A stretch of DNA of 35,262 bases, from the NCBI GenBank assembly GCA_050010115.1, contig JBEKLQ010000032.1, positions 1 through 35,262 of the forward strand, read 5' to 3'. The first letter of the stretch is position 1, and every line of letters begins with the position of its first letter. Positions 23,284 to 31,405 of the stretch are shown here, piece by piece. Under the pieces are notes generated by a model that had not been told where the DNA came from, searched no databases, and saw only the letters and a program-made list of their open reading frames with translations. Source of the DNA: JAKACA01 sp050010115. Its GTDB lineage: Bacteria; Actinomycetota; Acidimicrobiia; Acidimicrobiales; Bog-793. The position numbers were made by a program, and so were the translations under genes.

Positions 23284-24033
23284 GTGGAACCCGGCGCCAG
23301 CGACCTCCCGAACGCCTCCGAGAAGCGCGCGCGGGTCCGTGAGATGTTCGACACGATCGCCCCGCGGTACGACCTCGTGAACCGCTTGATGACCTTCGGC
23401 CTCGATACCCGCTGGCGGCAGCGCACCATCGACCTGCTCGGTCTCACTGCGCCCTCGCACGTGGTCGACGTCGGCTGCGGAACCGGCGACCTGGCGCGAG
23501 CTCTGGCGCGGCACGGTCACCGGTCAGTGGGCATCGATCTGTCGATCGGCATGCTGCGCCAAGCCGACCCCGGCGGAGTCCCGCTCGTGCTGTCGGATGC
23601 GGCCATGATGCCGCTCGCCGACAGGACGATGGACGCGGCGGTCAGTGGTTTCGCTCTGCGGAACTTCAGCGAGCTCGTCGCCGTCATCGTCGAGATCGCC
23701 CGGGTCGTCAAGCCCGGCGGCAGGATCGCCCTCCTCGAGGTGGCACAGCCTGAGGGGCGGCTCCTCAAGACCGGCTACAAACTGTGGTTCAACCACGCTG
23801 TGCCGAAGATCGGCGGCTGGCTCTCCGATCGGGCGGCGTACCGCTACCTGCCTGCGTCGGTCGCTTATCTGCCGCGATACAGCGACCTAGCCGGGATGCT
23901 CAGCGACGCCGGCTTCGTCGGCATGCGGCGGGACTTGCTCACGGGGGGCGCTGTGCAGATCATCACGGCAACCCGATCGGGCACGACCCGAACGGTCGTG
24001 ACGCACGTCGCTCTCGCCGAAGGCATTCCATGA
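23284..24033 (+). CDS. menG: Demethylmenaquinone methyltransferase (UbiE/MenG family)
   Basis: 249 residues, SAM-dependent C-methyltransferase of the last menaquinone step. Seen: RVREMFDTIAPRYDLVNRLMTFGLDTRWR (17-45), a UbiE/COQ5 signature; SAM motif VVDVGCGTGDLARAL (60-74); LSDAAMMPLADRTMDAAVSGFALRNF; and RIALLEVAQPEGRLL. The start is GTG 23284 with TAACCT 6 nt before it. It overlaps menF as ATGA, supporting menaquinone rather than ubiquinone. The other men genes are not in the window. Confidence 0.93.
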   Translation: MEPGASDLPNASEKRARVREMFDTIAPRYDLVNRLMTFGLDTRWRQRTIDLLGLTAPSHVVDVGCGTGDLARALARHGHRSVGIDLSIGMLRQADPGGVPLVLSDAAMMPLADRTMDAAVSGFALRNFSELVAVIVEIARVVKPGGRIALLEVAQPEGRLLKTGYKLWFNHAVPKIGGWLSDRAAYRYLPASVAYLPRYSDLAGMLSDAGFVGMRRDLLTGGAVQIITATRSGTTRTVVTHVALAEGIP

Positions 24034-25313
24034 CCGGTCCGGCCGCCTTGCAGTGGGTCAGCCGACCGCTCGAGCCGAGCGACTACGCCAGGCTCCGGCA
24101 GCTGGCCTTCGCCAGCGGGACGGTGATCGAACGGGACCAGCTCTCGATACTGACGTTCGGTGAGGCGGCGACATTCGACCTCCCGAACGGCCTCGAGGAC
24201 CCGCAAGCGCTCCGGCAGGTGACGACGACCCTGGCGAGCATCCAGCGGGCCGGGGCGGGCCGGGCGCCGGCTGTCAGCGACGCGACTGCGCCAGTCATCG
24301 CAGTGGGGGCCCTGCAGTTCCTACCTGGAGGGCCGGCGGTCCTCACGATCCCGGCGGTCCACGTGCAAGCCCGTCCCGGCCGGCCGCCGGTCGCTGTCGT
24401 GATCAGCGCCAACCCGAGCGCCGAGGCCATCGGCGAGCTGCTCGCCGGCGCCGTCGACGCCGGAGCCGAGGAGGACCCACCAGATTCGTTCCGCCTCGAA
24501 TCGCGACGCCCTCATGCGGACTTTCTCCAACGGGTTGCCGCCGCAGTCGACGAAGTGCGGAGCGGCCGGCTCGACAAGGTCGTCATGGCACGCGAGGTGA
24601 TCATCGAGGCCAACCGACCACTCAGGCAGGGCGATCTGCTGGAGCGCTTGCGATCGTTGCACCCGTCGTGCACGACGTTCGCACTCGACGGCTTCGTGGG
24701 GGCGACACCTGAGCTGCTGGTCCGGCGATCGGGCGCTGAGGTGGAGTCGCACCCGTTGGCCGGTACCGCAGCCCGAAGCGGCGACCCTGACGCCGATCGC
24801 CGCATCGAAGCGGCGTTGCTCGACTCGGAGAAGGAGCGAGCCGAGCACCGGGCCGTGGTCGACGCGATCGCCGGCGGGCTTCGGCCCGCCATGGCCGAGC
24901 TAACAGTCCCCGATTCGCCGAGCATCGTCGAGCTTCGCAACGTCTCCCATCTCGGCACGCACATCACCGGTCTGCTCCGCCAGACCCCGGACGGCGTGTT
25001 TCCCAACGCCCTCGAGGTGCTCGCCCTGATCCATCCGACACCCGCCGTCGCCGGCACGCCGGTGGACCTCGCGCTCGACTACCTCGCGAAGGCAGAGGAA
25101 CTGGACCGGGACCGCTACGCCGGTGCCGTCGGTTGGATCGACTCCACCGGTGACGGCGAATGGCACCTCGGCATCCGGTGCGCCCTCGTGGACGGTCCGA
25201 CCGCCCGGTTGTTCGCCGGCGTCGGGATCGTGCCGGACTCCGATCCGCGAGCCGAGCTCGCCGAGACGCAGCTCAAGCTGCAAGCCTTCCTGGCAGCTGC
25301 TGTTCGCCCCTGA
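24030..25313 (+). CDS. menF: Isochorismate synthase (MenF-type)
   Basis: 427 residues. Converts chorismate to isochorismate, entering menaquinone or siderophore synthesis. Seen: a chorismate-binding domain with the general-base lysine in LDKVVMAREVI (K183), FVGATPELLVRRSGAEVESHPLAGTAAR, LDSEKERAEHRAVVDAI, IHPTPAVAGTPVD, YAGAVGWIDSTGDGEWHLGIR and AGVGIVPDSDP. It lacks the amidotransferase-linked features of TrpE/PabB (no LLES, shorter N-terminus). Start ATG 24030 overlaps the menG stop; the ORF open further upstream is menG shadow. The pairing with menG points to menaquinone. DhbC/EntC-type use is an alternative. Confidence 0.93.
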   Translation: MTGPAALQWVSRPLEPSDYARLRQLAFASGTVIERDQLSILTFGEAATFDLPNGLEDPQALRQVTTTLASIQRAGAGRAPAVSDATAPVIAVGALQFLPGGPAVLTIPAVHVQARPGRPPVAVVISANPSAEAIGELLAGAVDAGAEEDPPDSFRLESRRPHADFLQRVAAAVDEVRSGRLDKVVMAREVIIEANRPLRQGDLLERLRSLHPSCTTFALDGFVGATPELLVRRSGAEVESHPLAGTAARSGDPDADRRIEAALLDSEKERAEHRAVVDAIAGGLRPAMAELTVPDSPSIVELRNVSHLGTHITGLLRQTPDGVFPNALEVLALIHPTPAVAGTPVDLALDYLAKAEELDRDRYAGAVGWIDSTGDGEWHLGIRCALVDGPTARLFAGVGIVPDSDPRAELAETQLKLQAFLAAAVRP

Positions 25314-25319
25314 TCGGGA

Positions 25320-26132
25320 TCAGCGCCCGAGCGCCGCATAGCGCCGCACGATCGGCGCAATGAGGTCAGGCCGCTCGAACGGCACCAGGTGAGCTTCACC
25401 CTCCAACGAGACGAACTCGGCGCCCGGAATCCGCTCGACCAGTGCGCGTACGGCTGCCCGCGGCACGATGTGGTCCGCCGTGCCATGCACGACGACGACC
25501 GGGAGCCTCAGCTGCGGGAGGCGTCGCTGGACCGCTGCGGTGTCGTCGAGGAGAAAGCGCTGCTCCGCCAAGAAACTCCTCCTCGCCGTGGCGCTCATCG
25601 GCAGCTCCTCCAACCAGAGCAAGGCGCGAACCGAGGGGAGGCGTGCGAAGCGCTCGGCCAGCGTGTTCATGCGGGTCGTCTTCGACAACCGCCGGGCCGC
25701 CTCGATGCCACGACGGGTTGCCGTCCATCCGGCCCGGATGACCGGGTCGCCCAGAGCGGGCACGGCAAGCAAGCGGTCGAAACGGTTCAACGCTGAGTCC
25801 ACGCCCACCGACGCCAACAGCACGAGCGAGCCCACGATGTCCGGGTACAACAGCGCCAGCTCGATGGCCACTCCCCCGCCGAGCGAGTGGCCCACGACGG
25901 TGACGGGCGCCTCGAGCCCAGCCGAGGTGGCGATGGCAGCGAGGTTGGCCGCGTTGTCGGCCAGCGACATGGCCGGGCGCTCGTCCCGGCCCCATCCGGG
26001 GCGATCCGGGGCCACCACGCGATGGTCCCGCGACAGTAGCTGCGCGAGCCGCTTCCAGTCGGCCCCGCTACCTGGTTGACCGTGTACGAGGAGCACGGCA
26101 GGGCCGGAGCCCTCGTCGATGGCGACCGTCAT
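25320..26132 (-). CDS. Alpha/beta hydrolase
   Basis: 270 residues, alpha/beta-hydrolase fold. Seen: oxyanion-hole HGQPGSGADWK (18-28), nucleophile elbow VVGHSLGGGVAIEL with Ser83, VVVVHGTADHIVPRAAV for the acid, and the catalytic His in LEGEAHLVPFERPD. No signal peptide. ATG 26132 is chosen (7 nt after the mannosyltransferase gene); ATG 26156 would overlap that gene. It is convergent with menF, only 6 nt away, so a MenH-like role (SHCHC synthase) was considered, but it is on the opposite strand and nothing specific supports it. Substrate unknown. Confidence 0.85.
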   Translation of the reverse strand: MTVAIDEGSGPAVLLVHGQPGSGADWKRLAQLLSRDHRVVAPDRPGWGRDERPAMSLADNAANLAAIATSAGLEAPVTVVGHSLGGGVAIELALLYPDIVGSLVLLASVGVDSALNRFDRLLAVPALGDPVIRAGWTATRRGIEAARRLSKTTRMNTLAERFARLPSVRALLWLEELPMSATARRSFLAEQRFLLDDTAAVQRRLPQLRLPVVVVHGTADHIVPRAAVRALVERIPGAEFVSLEGEAHLVPFERPDLIAPIVRRYAALGR

Positions 26133-26139
26133 CGATGGG

Positions 26140-26949
26140 CTACGACCGGGACCCACCCATGCGGTCCGACGTGTCGCCCGAGCGGGTGCCGGCCCGGCCG
26201 CCGAGCATGCGTGAGCCGGAACGGTTCAGCTTCCGCAACCCCCGCAACATCCGCCGGAAACCCCACCACGTGACGAGCAGCAATGCCTCGATCACAGTGT
26301 CGCTCGACATCTTCGAGGTCCCGAGGGCCCGGTCGACGAAACGGATCGGCACTTCCCGCACCCGGGCGCCGGCCTGCAGTGACCGGTAGGTCATCTCGAT
26401 CTGGAAGCCGTAGTTGTCGGCCCGCACCGAATCGAGGTCGATCCGGCGAATCAGGTCCGCGGCGTAGGCCCGGAAGCCGGCCGTCGAGTCCTTGACGCCG
26501 AGCCCGAGCATCGCCTCGGCATAGAGGTTGCCGCCGCGCGAGAGCAGCCGGCGTGCGAGGGTCCAGTCCGGGATCGAACCACCGGGCACGTACCGAGACC
26601 CGATCGATACCTCGTAACCGCTGGAGAGCGGGGCGATGAGGGACTCGAGCGCGTCGGGGTCGTGGGAGAAGTCGGAGTCCATCTCGACGAGGACGTCGAA
26701 GCCGTGCGCAAGGCCCCACCGGAACCCGTCCCGGTATGCGCTCCCGAGCCCGGACTTCGAAGGCCTGCGGAGTAGCTCGATCTGGCCCAGCTGTTCGGTG
26801 GACTTCTCGACGATCTCGGCGGTCCCGTCCGGGCTGTTGTCGTCGACGACGAGGATGGACGCAGCGGGCAGCGCCAGGCGGACGCGATCGAGCATCGTTG
26901 CGATGTTGGCCGCTTCGTTGTAGGTGGGCAGGACGACGAGCACGCGCAC
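26140..26949 (-). CDS. Polyprenol-phosphate mannosyltransferase (GT2, DPM1/Ppm1-like)
   Basis: 269 residues. GT2 family member, like dolichol-phosphate mannose synthases. Seen: VVLPTYNEAANI (5-16), VVDDNSPDGTAEIVE (34-48), SGLGSAYRDGFRWGL, the DXD-type metal site LVEMDSDFSHDP (about 87-98), IGSRYVPGGSIPDW, and KDSTAGFRAYAADLIRRID, with EVPIRFVDRALGTSKM. No C-terminal membrane domain, as in stand-alone DPM1-type enzymes. Product would be polyprenyl-phospho-mannose used for glycolipid or protein mannosylation. Start GTG 26949 has TAGGCT exactly 6 nt before it on the minus strand. It is divergent from a YbhN/AglD-like membrane protein. The C-tail is Gly/Arg-rich. Confidence 0.92.
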   Translation of the reverse strand: MRVLVVLPTYNEAANIATMLDRVRLALPAASILVVDDNSPDGTAEIVEKSTEQLGQIELLRRPSKSGLGSAYRDGFRWGLAHGFDVLVEMDSDFSHDPDALESLIAPLSSGYEVSIGSRYVPGGSIPDWTLARRLLSRGGNLYAEAMLGLGVKDSTAGFRAYAADLIRRIDLDSVRADNYGFQIEMTYRSLQAGARVREVPIRFVDRALGTSKMSSDTVIEALLLVTWWGFRRMLRGLRKLNRSGSRMLGGRAGTRSGDTSDRMGGSRS

Positions 26950-26961
26950 CGGATGAGCCTA
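26950..26961 (-). promoter_or_regulatory. Predicted leaderless promoter (-10) of the mannosyltransferase gene
   Basis: Minus strand TAGGCT (26961-26956), CATCCG, then GTG (26949): 6-nt spacing. No Shine-Dalgarno is present. Same arrangement as at mshD, nth, hisB and menG. Confidence 0.5.
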
Positions 26962-27096
26962 TCCGGGCACTGTCGCCGTGCCGGAGGCACCAAAGCGCGC
27001 AGGGAACTCCACCTCAGAGCGGCAGTGGTCGGCAGAGCGCCTATCGGCCTGCAAGCATGGAGGCATGGATCGCCCGCCGACGCCACGCGTCCGGTG

Positions 27097-28260
27097 ATGC
27101 CCGCCGCCGCGGACCGGCGACACCGCTGGTGGCACGTCCCCAAGTTCCTCCGCAACGGTCTCGTCATCGGCGTACTCATCGTCGTGGCCTGGTACGTCAT
27201 CATTCCGGAAGTCTTCGCTGCCAACAAGGACATCGTTCAGCTGGAGAACGTGAACGTCCTGCTCCTGCTGCTCGGCCTCGGGCTCGAAGTGGCCTCGCTG
27301 TTCGCCTACGCAAAGCTGACGGTGACCGTCCTGCCTCCGAAGTCGCTCTCCCTCTCGAAGGCATGGCGCATCAACCTCGCCTCGTTGGCCGTGGGACACC
27401 TGATCCCGGGCGGCACGGCAGGGGGAACCGGGGCGAGCATCCGACTCATGACCAACGAGGGCTTGTCGGGCACCGACGTCGGTGTCGCCACCGCCACCAT
27501 GGGAATCGGATCAGCCGTGCTGTTGAACGCCATGTTGTGGCTGGCGCTCATCATCTCGATACCGCTCAACGGCGTGAAACCGGTCTATGAGTGGGTGGCA
27601 CTGGTGTCACTGCTGCTACTCGGTTTCTTCGCGGCGTTGATCGCCGGGTTCGCCAAGGGGGACGGCTGGGCAGTGCGTGCGCTCCGCCGGCTCGCAAAGC
27701 GCTTCCGCTTCATCCCCGAGGAGAAGCTCGAGGCCGTCATCATCCAGATCGCCGAACGAATCAAAGCGTTCTGGAGCGATCAGGACCTCGTCAGGCGGGG
27801 CATCATCTGGGCGGCCCTCAACTGGCTCCTCGACGCCTCCTGCCTCTGGGTCTGCCTGCTCGCGTTCCATCACTACTTGAACCCGATCGACCTCTTCGTC
27901 GCCTATGGCGTCGGCAACGTGCTGGCGGCGATCCCGCTCACTCCTGGCGGGCTCGGAACCGTTGAGGTCGCGGTCGGGGCTCTGCTTCGAGGGTTCGGCG
28001 TGCCGACGCTCATCGCAGCCTTCGCCGTGCTCGGCTGGCGCCTGTTCAACTTCTGGCTCCCCATTCCCGCCGGTGGCGGCTGCTACCTGTCGCTCCGGGT
28101 CGAACGGGGGGCGACTTTGCGGGAGATGGCGACGAACGCGAGGCGGTCGCGCGGCGGTGGCGGTGGCAAGCCAGCGAGCAAGGCGAAGAACACCAGGCGC
28201 TCACACGGGGATGAGGGTACCGATTCCGGGCCTAGCGGTGTCGTCCCGCCGATCAGTTGA
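27097..28260 (+). CDS. YbhN/AglD-like polytopic membrane protein (UPF0104, LPG_synthase_TM family)
   Basis: 387 residues with about eight or nine hydrophobic segments, starting near residue 20 (NGLVIGVLIVVAWYVIIP). Seen: the family motif AAIPLTPGGLGTVEVAVGALL near residue 285, and HLIPGGTAGGTGASIRL near residue 102. Members are lipid flippase-like or lysyl-phosphatidylglycerol-synthase-type membrane proteins; the precise role is unclear. A hydrophilic basic tail of about 50 residues ends the protein. Start uncertain: ATG 27097 is the first plausible one (GTG 27094 is the preceding codon); there is no convincing Shine-Dalgarno and no TAnnnT at the expected distance. Divergent from the mannosyltransferase, which suggests envelope glycolipid work. 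Its 3' end overlaps the next, convergent gene by 8 bp. Confidence 0.8.
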   Translation: MPAAADRRHRWWHVPKFLRNGLVIGVLIVVAWYVIIPEVFAANKDIVQLENVNVLLLLLGLGLEVASLFAYAKLTVTVLPPKSLSLSKAWRINLASLAVGHLIPGGTAGGTGASIRLMTNEGLSGTDVGVATATMGIGSAVLLNAMLWLALIISIPLNGVKPVYEWVALVSLLLLGFFAALIAGFAKGDGWAVRALRRLAKRFRFIPEEKLEAVIIQIAERIKAFWSDQDLVRRGIIWAALNWLLDASCLWVCLLAFHHYLNPIDLFVAYGVGNVLAAIPLTPGGLGTVEVAVGALLRGFGVPTLIAAFAVLGWRLFNFWLPIPAGGGCYLSLRVERGATLREMATNARRSRGGGGGKPASKAKNTRRSHGDEGTDSGPSGVVPPIS

Positions 28261-29080
28261 TGCCAGTGGCCTGATCGAGGTCGATCGCCGCGCCGGCCGC
28301 CAGCCAGAACAGTTGCTCGCGGACGTCGTGTGCCTTGACCCAGCCTCGGTGGTCCCAATCGTCCCCCGCCAGGCTGTCGCCGGCGTAGAGCAACTGCCCG
28401 AAGCGCAGGCCGCGGAACGCGGCGACGGCGATCAGCGCTGAGGCTTCCATCTCGACGGTGATGCAGCCTTCGGCCCGACGGCGGGCGACTTTCGAGCGCG
28501 TCTCCCGGTAGAACGCGTCCGTCGTCCAGGTCATGCCCGTCGTGTGCGGGACGCCCTGGCTCTGGAGCCACGACTCGAGCCGGGCGACGACCGCCGGATC
28601 CGCCTCGACGGTCCGCGACGGCGGCAGGTAGTGGAACGACGTGCCCTCGTCGCGGAGCGCCGACGACACGACGACGACGTGCCCGAGGGTCAAGTCGTCG
28701 TTGAGCGCGCCCGCGCCACCGCAGGCGACGACGGTCCGGCACCCGTAGGCGATGACCTCCTCGAGAAACCCAGCCGACAACGGCGCCCCCAGCCCCGGCT
28801 GGAAGAAGGCCAGCGGTTGTCCTTCGTGCTCGATCTCCCAGATCCCATGTTGCCCGTGCTCGGCGGTCAGGTGGCCGACCAGCCGGGCGTCTCGCTCGGC
28901 GGCGATCCGCTCCACCACATCCCCGAAGAAGCAGGCGACGGCGACCGCTGGCAGGCTGTCCGGCTCGCCCAGGCGCCCGGAGCCGAAGTGCGACGTCGGC
29001 TCGATCATCGCCTCGGTGTCCGGGTCGAACTCGAGGAGCGCGACGTCGGGCGAGAGGCCCGGATCGCCGGCACCGCTCAC
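28253..29080 (-). CDS. Nucleoside phosphorylase (PNP/UDP family)
   Basis: 275 residues, PNP_UDP_1 fold. Seen: AVACFFGDVVERIA (about 48-61), a substrate loop VVACGGAGALNDDLTLGHVVVVSSALRDEGTSFHY (about 118-152), and the nucleoside/ribose-binding CITVEMEASALIAVAAFRG (about 210-228), where the ME pair is diagnostic of the family. Closest in pattern to uridine- or purine-phosphorylase-like enzymes; whether it handles purines, uridine or AMP cannot be told. GTG 29080 overlaps the TetR stop as GTGA, so the pair is coupled. Its 3' end overlaps the convergent membrane-protein gene by 8 bp. Confidence 0.86.
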   Translation of the reverse strand: MSGAGDPGLSPDVALLEFDPDTEAMIEPTSHFGSGRLGEPDSLPAVAVACFFGDVVERIAAERDARLVGHLTAEHGQHGIWEIEHEGQPLAFFQPGLGAPLSAGFLEEVIAYGCRTVVACGGAGALNDDLTLGHVVVVSSALRDEGTSFHYLPPSRTVEADPAVVARLESWLQSQGVPHTTGMTWTTDAFYRETRSKVARRRAEGCITVEMEASALIAVAAFRGLRFGQLLYAGDSLAGDDWDHRGWVKAHDVREQLFWLAAGAAIDLDQATGIN

Positions 29081-29670
29081 GGCTCTCCCGCGAAGTAGGC
29101 GCGCTGGACCATCGTGGTGAGCGTCGGTGACAATCGGCCGGGGTCGACTCTCGACACCTGGTTCGACACGTAGAACGACGAGCGCTCGATCAGCAGGAAC
29201 AGCAGGGCCGCTCGGGTCCGGCGCTCCGCCTCCGTGGCCCCGATCGAGCCGTAGCCGGAACGCTCCAGGACCGCTTGCATCTCGTCGAACATCGCCCTCA
29301 CGGCCGCCGTGCCGCTGTCATGCATCGGCGAGTCGGCGGGCCCTGTGAGCTCGGTCCAGGCTCGGATGACGCCGCTGTATCGCTGGTTCAGCTCGTGATA
29401 ACGGCCGAGCAGGGATTCGATCCCAACACGATCCGGCGAAGGAGAGCCGGCCTCCTGCAACCCACGGGCAACATCTCGCATCTCGCGGAAGCACGCCCTG
29501 CTCAGCTCCTCGAACAGCTGCTCCTTGCCGGCGAAGTACCGGTAGAAGCTCGCCCGGGACGTCCCCGACGACCGGATCACGTCATCGACCGTGGCTGCTG
29601 CGTAGCCGCGAGCCGCGAACACGCGCTCCCCCGCCGCCAGGAGCTCGGCTCGGACGTCGCCCTCGGCCAT
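29077..29670 (-). CDS. TetR/AcrR-family transcriptional regulator
   Basis: 197 residues. Seen: N-terminal TetR helix-turn-helix LLAAGERVFAARGYAAATVDDVIRSSGTSRASFYRYFAGKEQLFEEL (about 10-56), then a variable C-terminal ligand domain. ATG 29670 with AGAGGA 7 nt before it, a good Shine-Dalgarno. It is divergent from the acyl-CoA synthetase operon across 130 nt and coupled to the nucleoside phosphorylase downstream. The likely target is the divergent CoA operon, and an acyl-CoA ligand is plausible from context only. Confidence 0.9.
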   Translation of the reverse strand: MAEGDVRAELLAAGERVFAARGYAAATVDDVIRSSGTSRASFYRYFAGKEQLFEELSRACFREMRDVARGLQEAGSPSPDRVGIESLLGRYHELNQRYSGVIRAWTELTGPADSPMHDSGTAAVRAMFDEMQAVLERSGYGSIGATEAERRTRAALLFLLIERSSFYVSNQVSRVDPGRLSPTLTTMVQRAYFAGEP

Positions 29671-29800
29671 CGATGAATCCTCTCACGTGCTCGTGGGTGG
29701 TCCTCTGCCACTGCGAGCACAACATGACATCGCCGTCTCGTCACCCTATGGCCGACTGGTAGCGTCCGGGCGTCTATTGCAAACTCGGGGGATTGCCTGC
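29671..29800. promoter_or_regulatory. Divergent control region, TetR gene and CoA operon
   Basis: 130 nt. It holds an inverted repeat CACG-TGCT-CGTG (29684-29695) and a wider one GTGCTCG (29687-29693) / CGAGCAC (29714-29720) spaced by 20 nt, either of which could be an operator for the adjacent TetR protein. TAGCGT at 29760-29765 is a possible -10 for the plus-strand operon, and GGGGGA lies 8 nt before the ATG at 29801. Operator assignment is tentative. Confidence 0.35.
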
Positions 29801-31405
29801 ATGACGGACTCGCCGTACGACGCCGCGACGATCTGGGATCTCGTCGTAGCGCGGTCGGAGCTCTCCTCCGACCGACCGATGTTGCGCGACGCCGCAGACC
29901 GCATGCTCACCTTCGGCGATTTCCGCTACTCGGCCGAGCAGGTCGCCGCCGGGTTGCACTCCATCGGCGTCGGGGATGGCACGGCTGTCACCTGGCAGGT
30001 GCCGACGACGATCGAGACCATTGTCCTGGCGGCGGCCTTGGCCCGCCTGGGTGCCCTACAGAACCCGATCCTGCACATCTACCGGGAACGCGAGGTGACC
30101 GCCGCCGTCGGAGGCACTCACCCGAAGGTGATCATCATCAAGCCGGAATGGCGGGGCACCGACTACGGCGCCATGACCGAATCCGTGCTTGCGAGCCTCG
30201 GGTACCCGGCTCCGCGCTGGGACGGTGACGGCGGGGACGCCGCCGGCGAAGGCGAGCGCCCGATCGTCCTCAACCTGGACCATCTCCCGATCGGCAACCC
30301 GGCCGACCTGCCCCCGGTCGTCGGTCGACCTGGCGAGGATCCGGTCCGGTGGATCTACTACACGTCGGGCACCACGTCGGAGCCGAAGGGCGTCCTGCAC
30401 ACCGACGGCACGTTGCTCGCTGGCGGCAAGGGCCTGGCGCTGGCGCTCGGTCTCAGCGAGGACGACATCGGTTCGATCGCGTTCCCGTTCGCGCACATCG
30501 CAGGGCCCGACTACCTCATCACGATGCTCCTCTCGGGTTTCCAGGCTGTCGTGCTCGAAGCGTTCGCGCCCTCGGAAGCGGTCGAGGTCTTCCGCCACCA
30601 CGGCGTGACGATGGCCGGCGGCTCGACAGCGTTCTACCAGGCGCTGCTGGCAGAGCAACGGAAGACCCCCGATGTCCGTGCGATTCCCTCGTTGCGTGCG
30701 CTGAGCGGTGGAGGAGCCCCGAAGCCACCGGACATCTTCCACGCCGTGCTGGCGGAGATGGGCGTGCGGATCATCCACGGCTACGGGATGACGGAGATCC
30801 CGATGATCTCGATGGGTACGCCGTCGGACACCGACGAGCAACTGACAGCGACCGAGGGGGCGCCGGTGTCCGACGCCGAGGTCCGCATCGTGACGGCTGA
30901 AGGCGCGGTGGCCGAGCCTGGCGTCGAGGGGGAGGTCAGAGTGCGGGGGCCGATGGTCTGCAAGAGCTACACGGACCCGGAGGTCACAGCCCGTGCCTTC
31001 GACGCCGACGGTTGGTTCCGTACCGGCGACCTCGGGCACCTTCGGCCCGACGGCCACCTCGTGCTCACGGGGCGCTTGAAGGATGTCATCATCCGCAAGG
31101 GGGAGAACATCTCTGCTCGCGAGATCGAGGAACTAGTCTATGCCCATCCGAAGATCGGCGATGTGGCGGTGATCGGCCTGCCCGACGCCGAGCGTGGCGA
31201 GCGCGTCTGCGCAGTCGTGGAGCTCGTTCCGGGCGCGGACGGGCTCACGCTCGACGAACTTGCCGCCTTCCTCTCCGGCCAAGGGCTGATGCGCCAGAAG
31301 ATCCCCGAGCAGCTCGAGGTCCTCGACGCCTTGCCTCGCAACGAGACCCTCCGCAAGGTGCTCAAGTACCAGCTCCGCGAGCGGTTCGGGGCGATGGGGT
31401 CATGA
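29801..31405 (+). CDS. Acyl-CoA synthetase (AMP-forming, FadD-like)
   Basis: 534 residues, ANL superfamily. Seen: the ATP/AMP motif IYYTSGTTSEPKG (about 184-196), HGYGMTEIPMISMG (A5 region), WFRTGDLGHLRPDGHLVLTGRLKDVIIRKGENISAREIEE (A7-A8), and C-terminal LPRNETLRKVLKYQLRE with the catalytic Lys. It activates a carboxylic acid to its CoA ester; the acid is unknown. ATG 29801 with GGGGGA 8 nt upstream is chosen over an earlier in-frame start at 29687, which precedes the probable promoter. It opens a five-gene operon with ATGA coupling to the next gene. The operon resembles steroid side-chain modules, in which FadD17/FadD19-type enzymes act first. Confidence 0.92.
   Translation: MTDSPYDAATIWDLVVARSELSSDRPMLRDAADRMLTFGDFRYSAEQVAAGLHSIGVGDGTAVTWQVPTTIETIVLAAALARLGALQNPILHIYREREVTAAVGGTHPKVIIIKPEWRGTDYGAMTESVLASLGYPAPRWDGDGGDAAGEGERPIVLNLDHLPIGNPADLPPVVGRPGEDPVRWIYYTSGTTSEPKGVLHTDGTLLAGGKGLALALGLSEDDIGSIAFPFAHIAGPDYLITMLLSGFQAVVLEAFAPSEAVEVFRHHGVTMAGGSTAFYQALLAEQRKTPDVRAIPSLRALSGGGAPKPPDIFHAVLAEMGVRIIHGYGMTEIPMISMGTPSDTDEQLTATEGAPVSDAEVRIVTAEGAVAEPGVEGEVRVRGPMVCKSYTDPEVTARAFDADGWFRTGDLGHLRPDGHLVLTGRLKDVIIRKGENISAREIEELVYAHPKIGDVAVIGLPDAERGERVCAVVELVPGADGLTLDELAAFLSGQGLMRQKIPEQLEVLDALPRNETLRKVLKYQLRERFGAMGS

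Noticed and set aside
29687..29800. N-terminal extension of the acyl-CoA synthetase from 29687
   Set aside because: The extra 38 residues have no family similarity, and ATG 29801 has a good Shine-Dalgarno motif.
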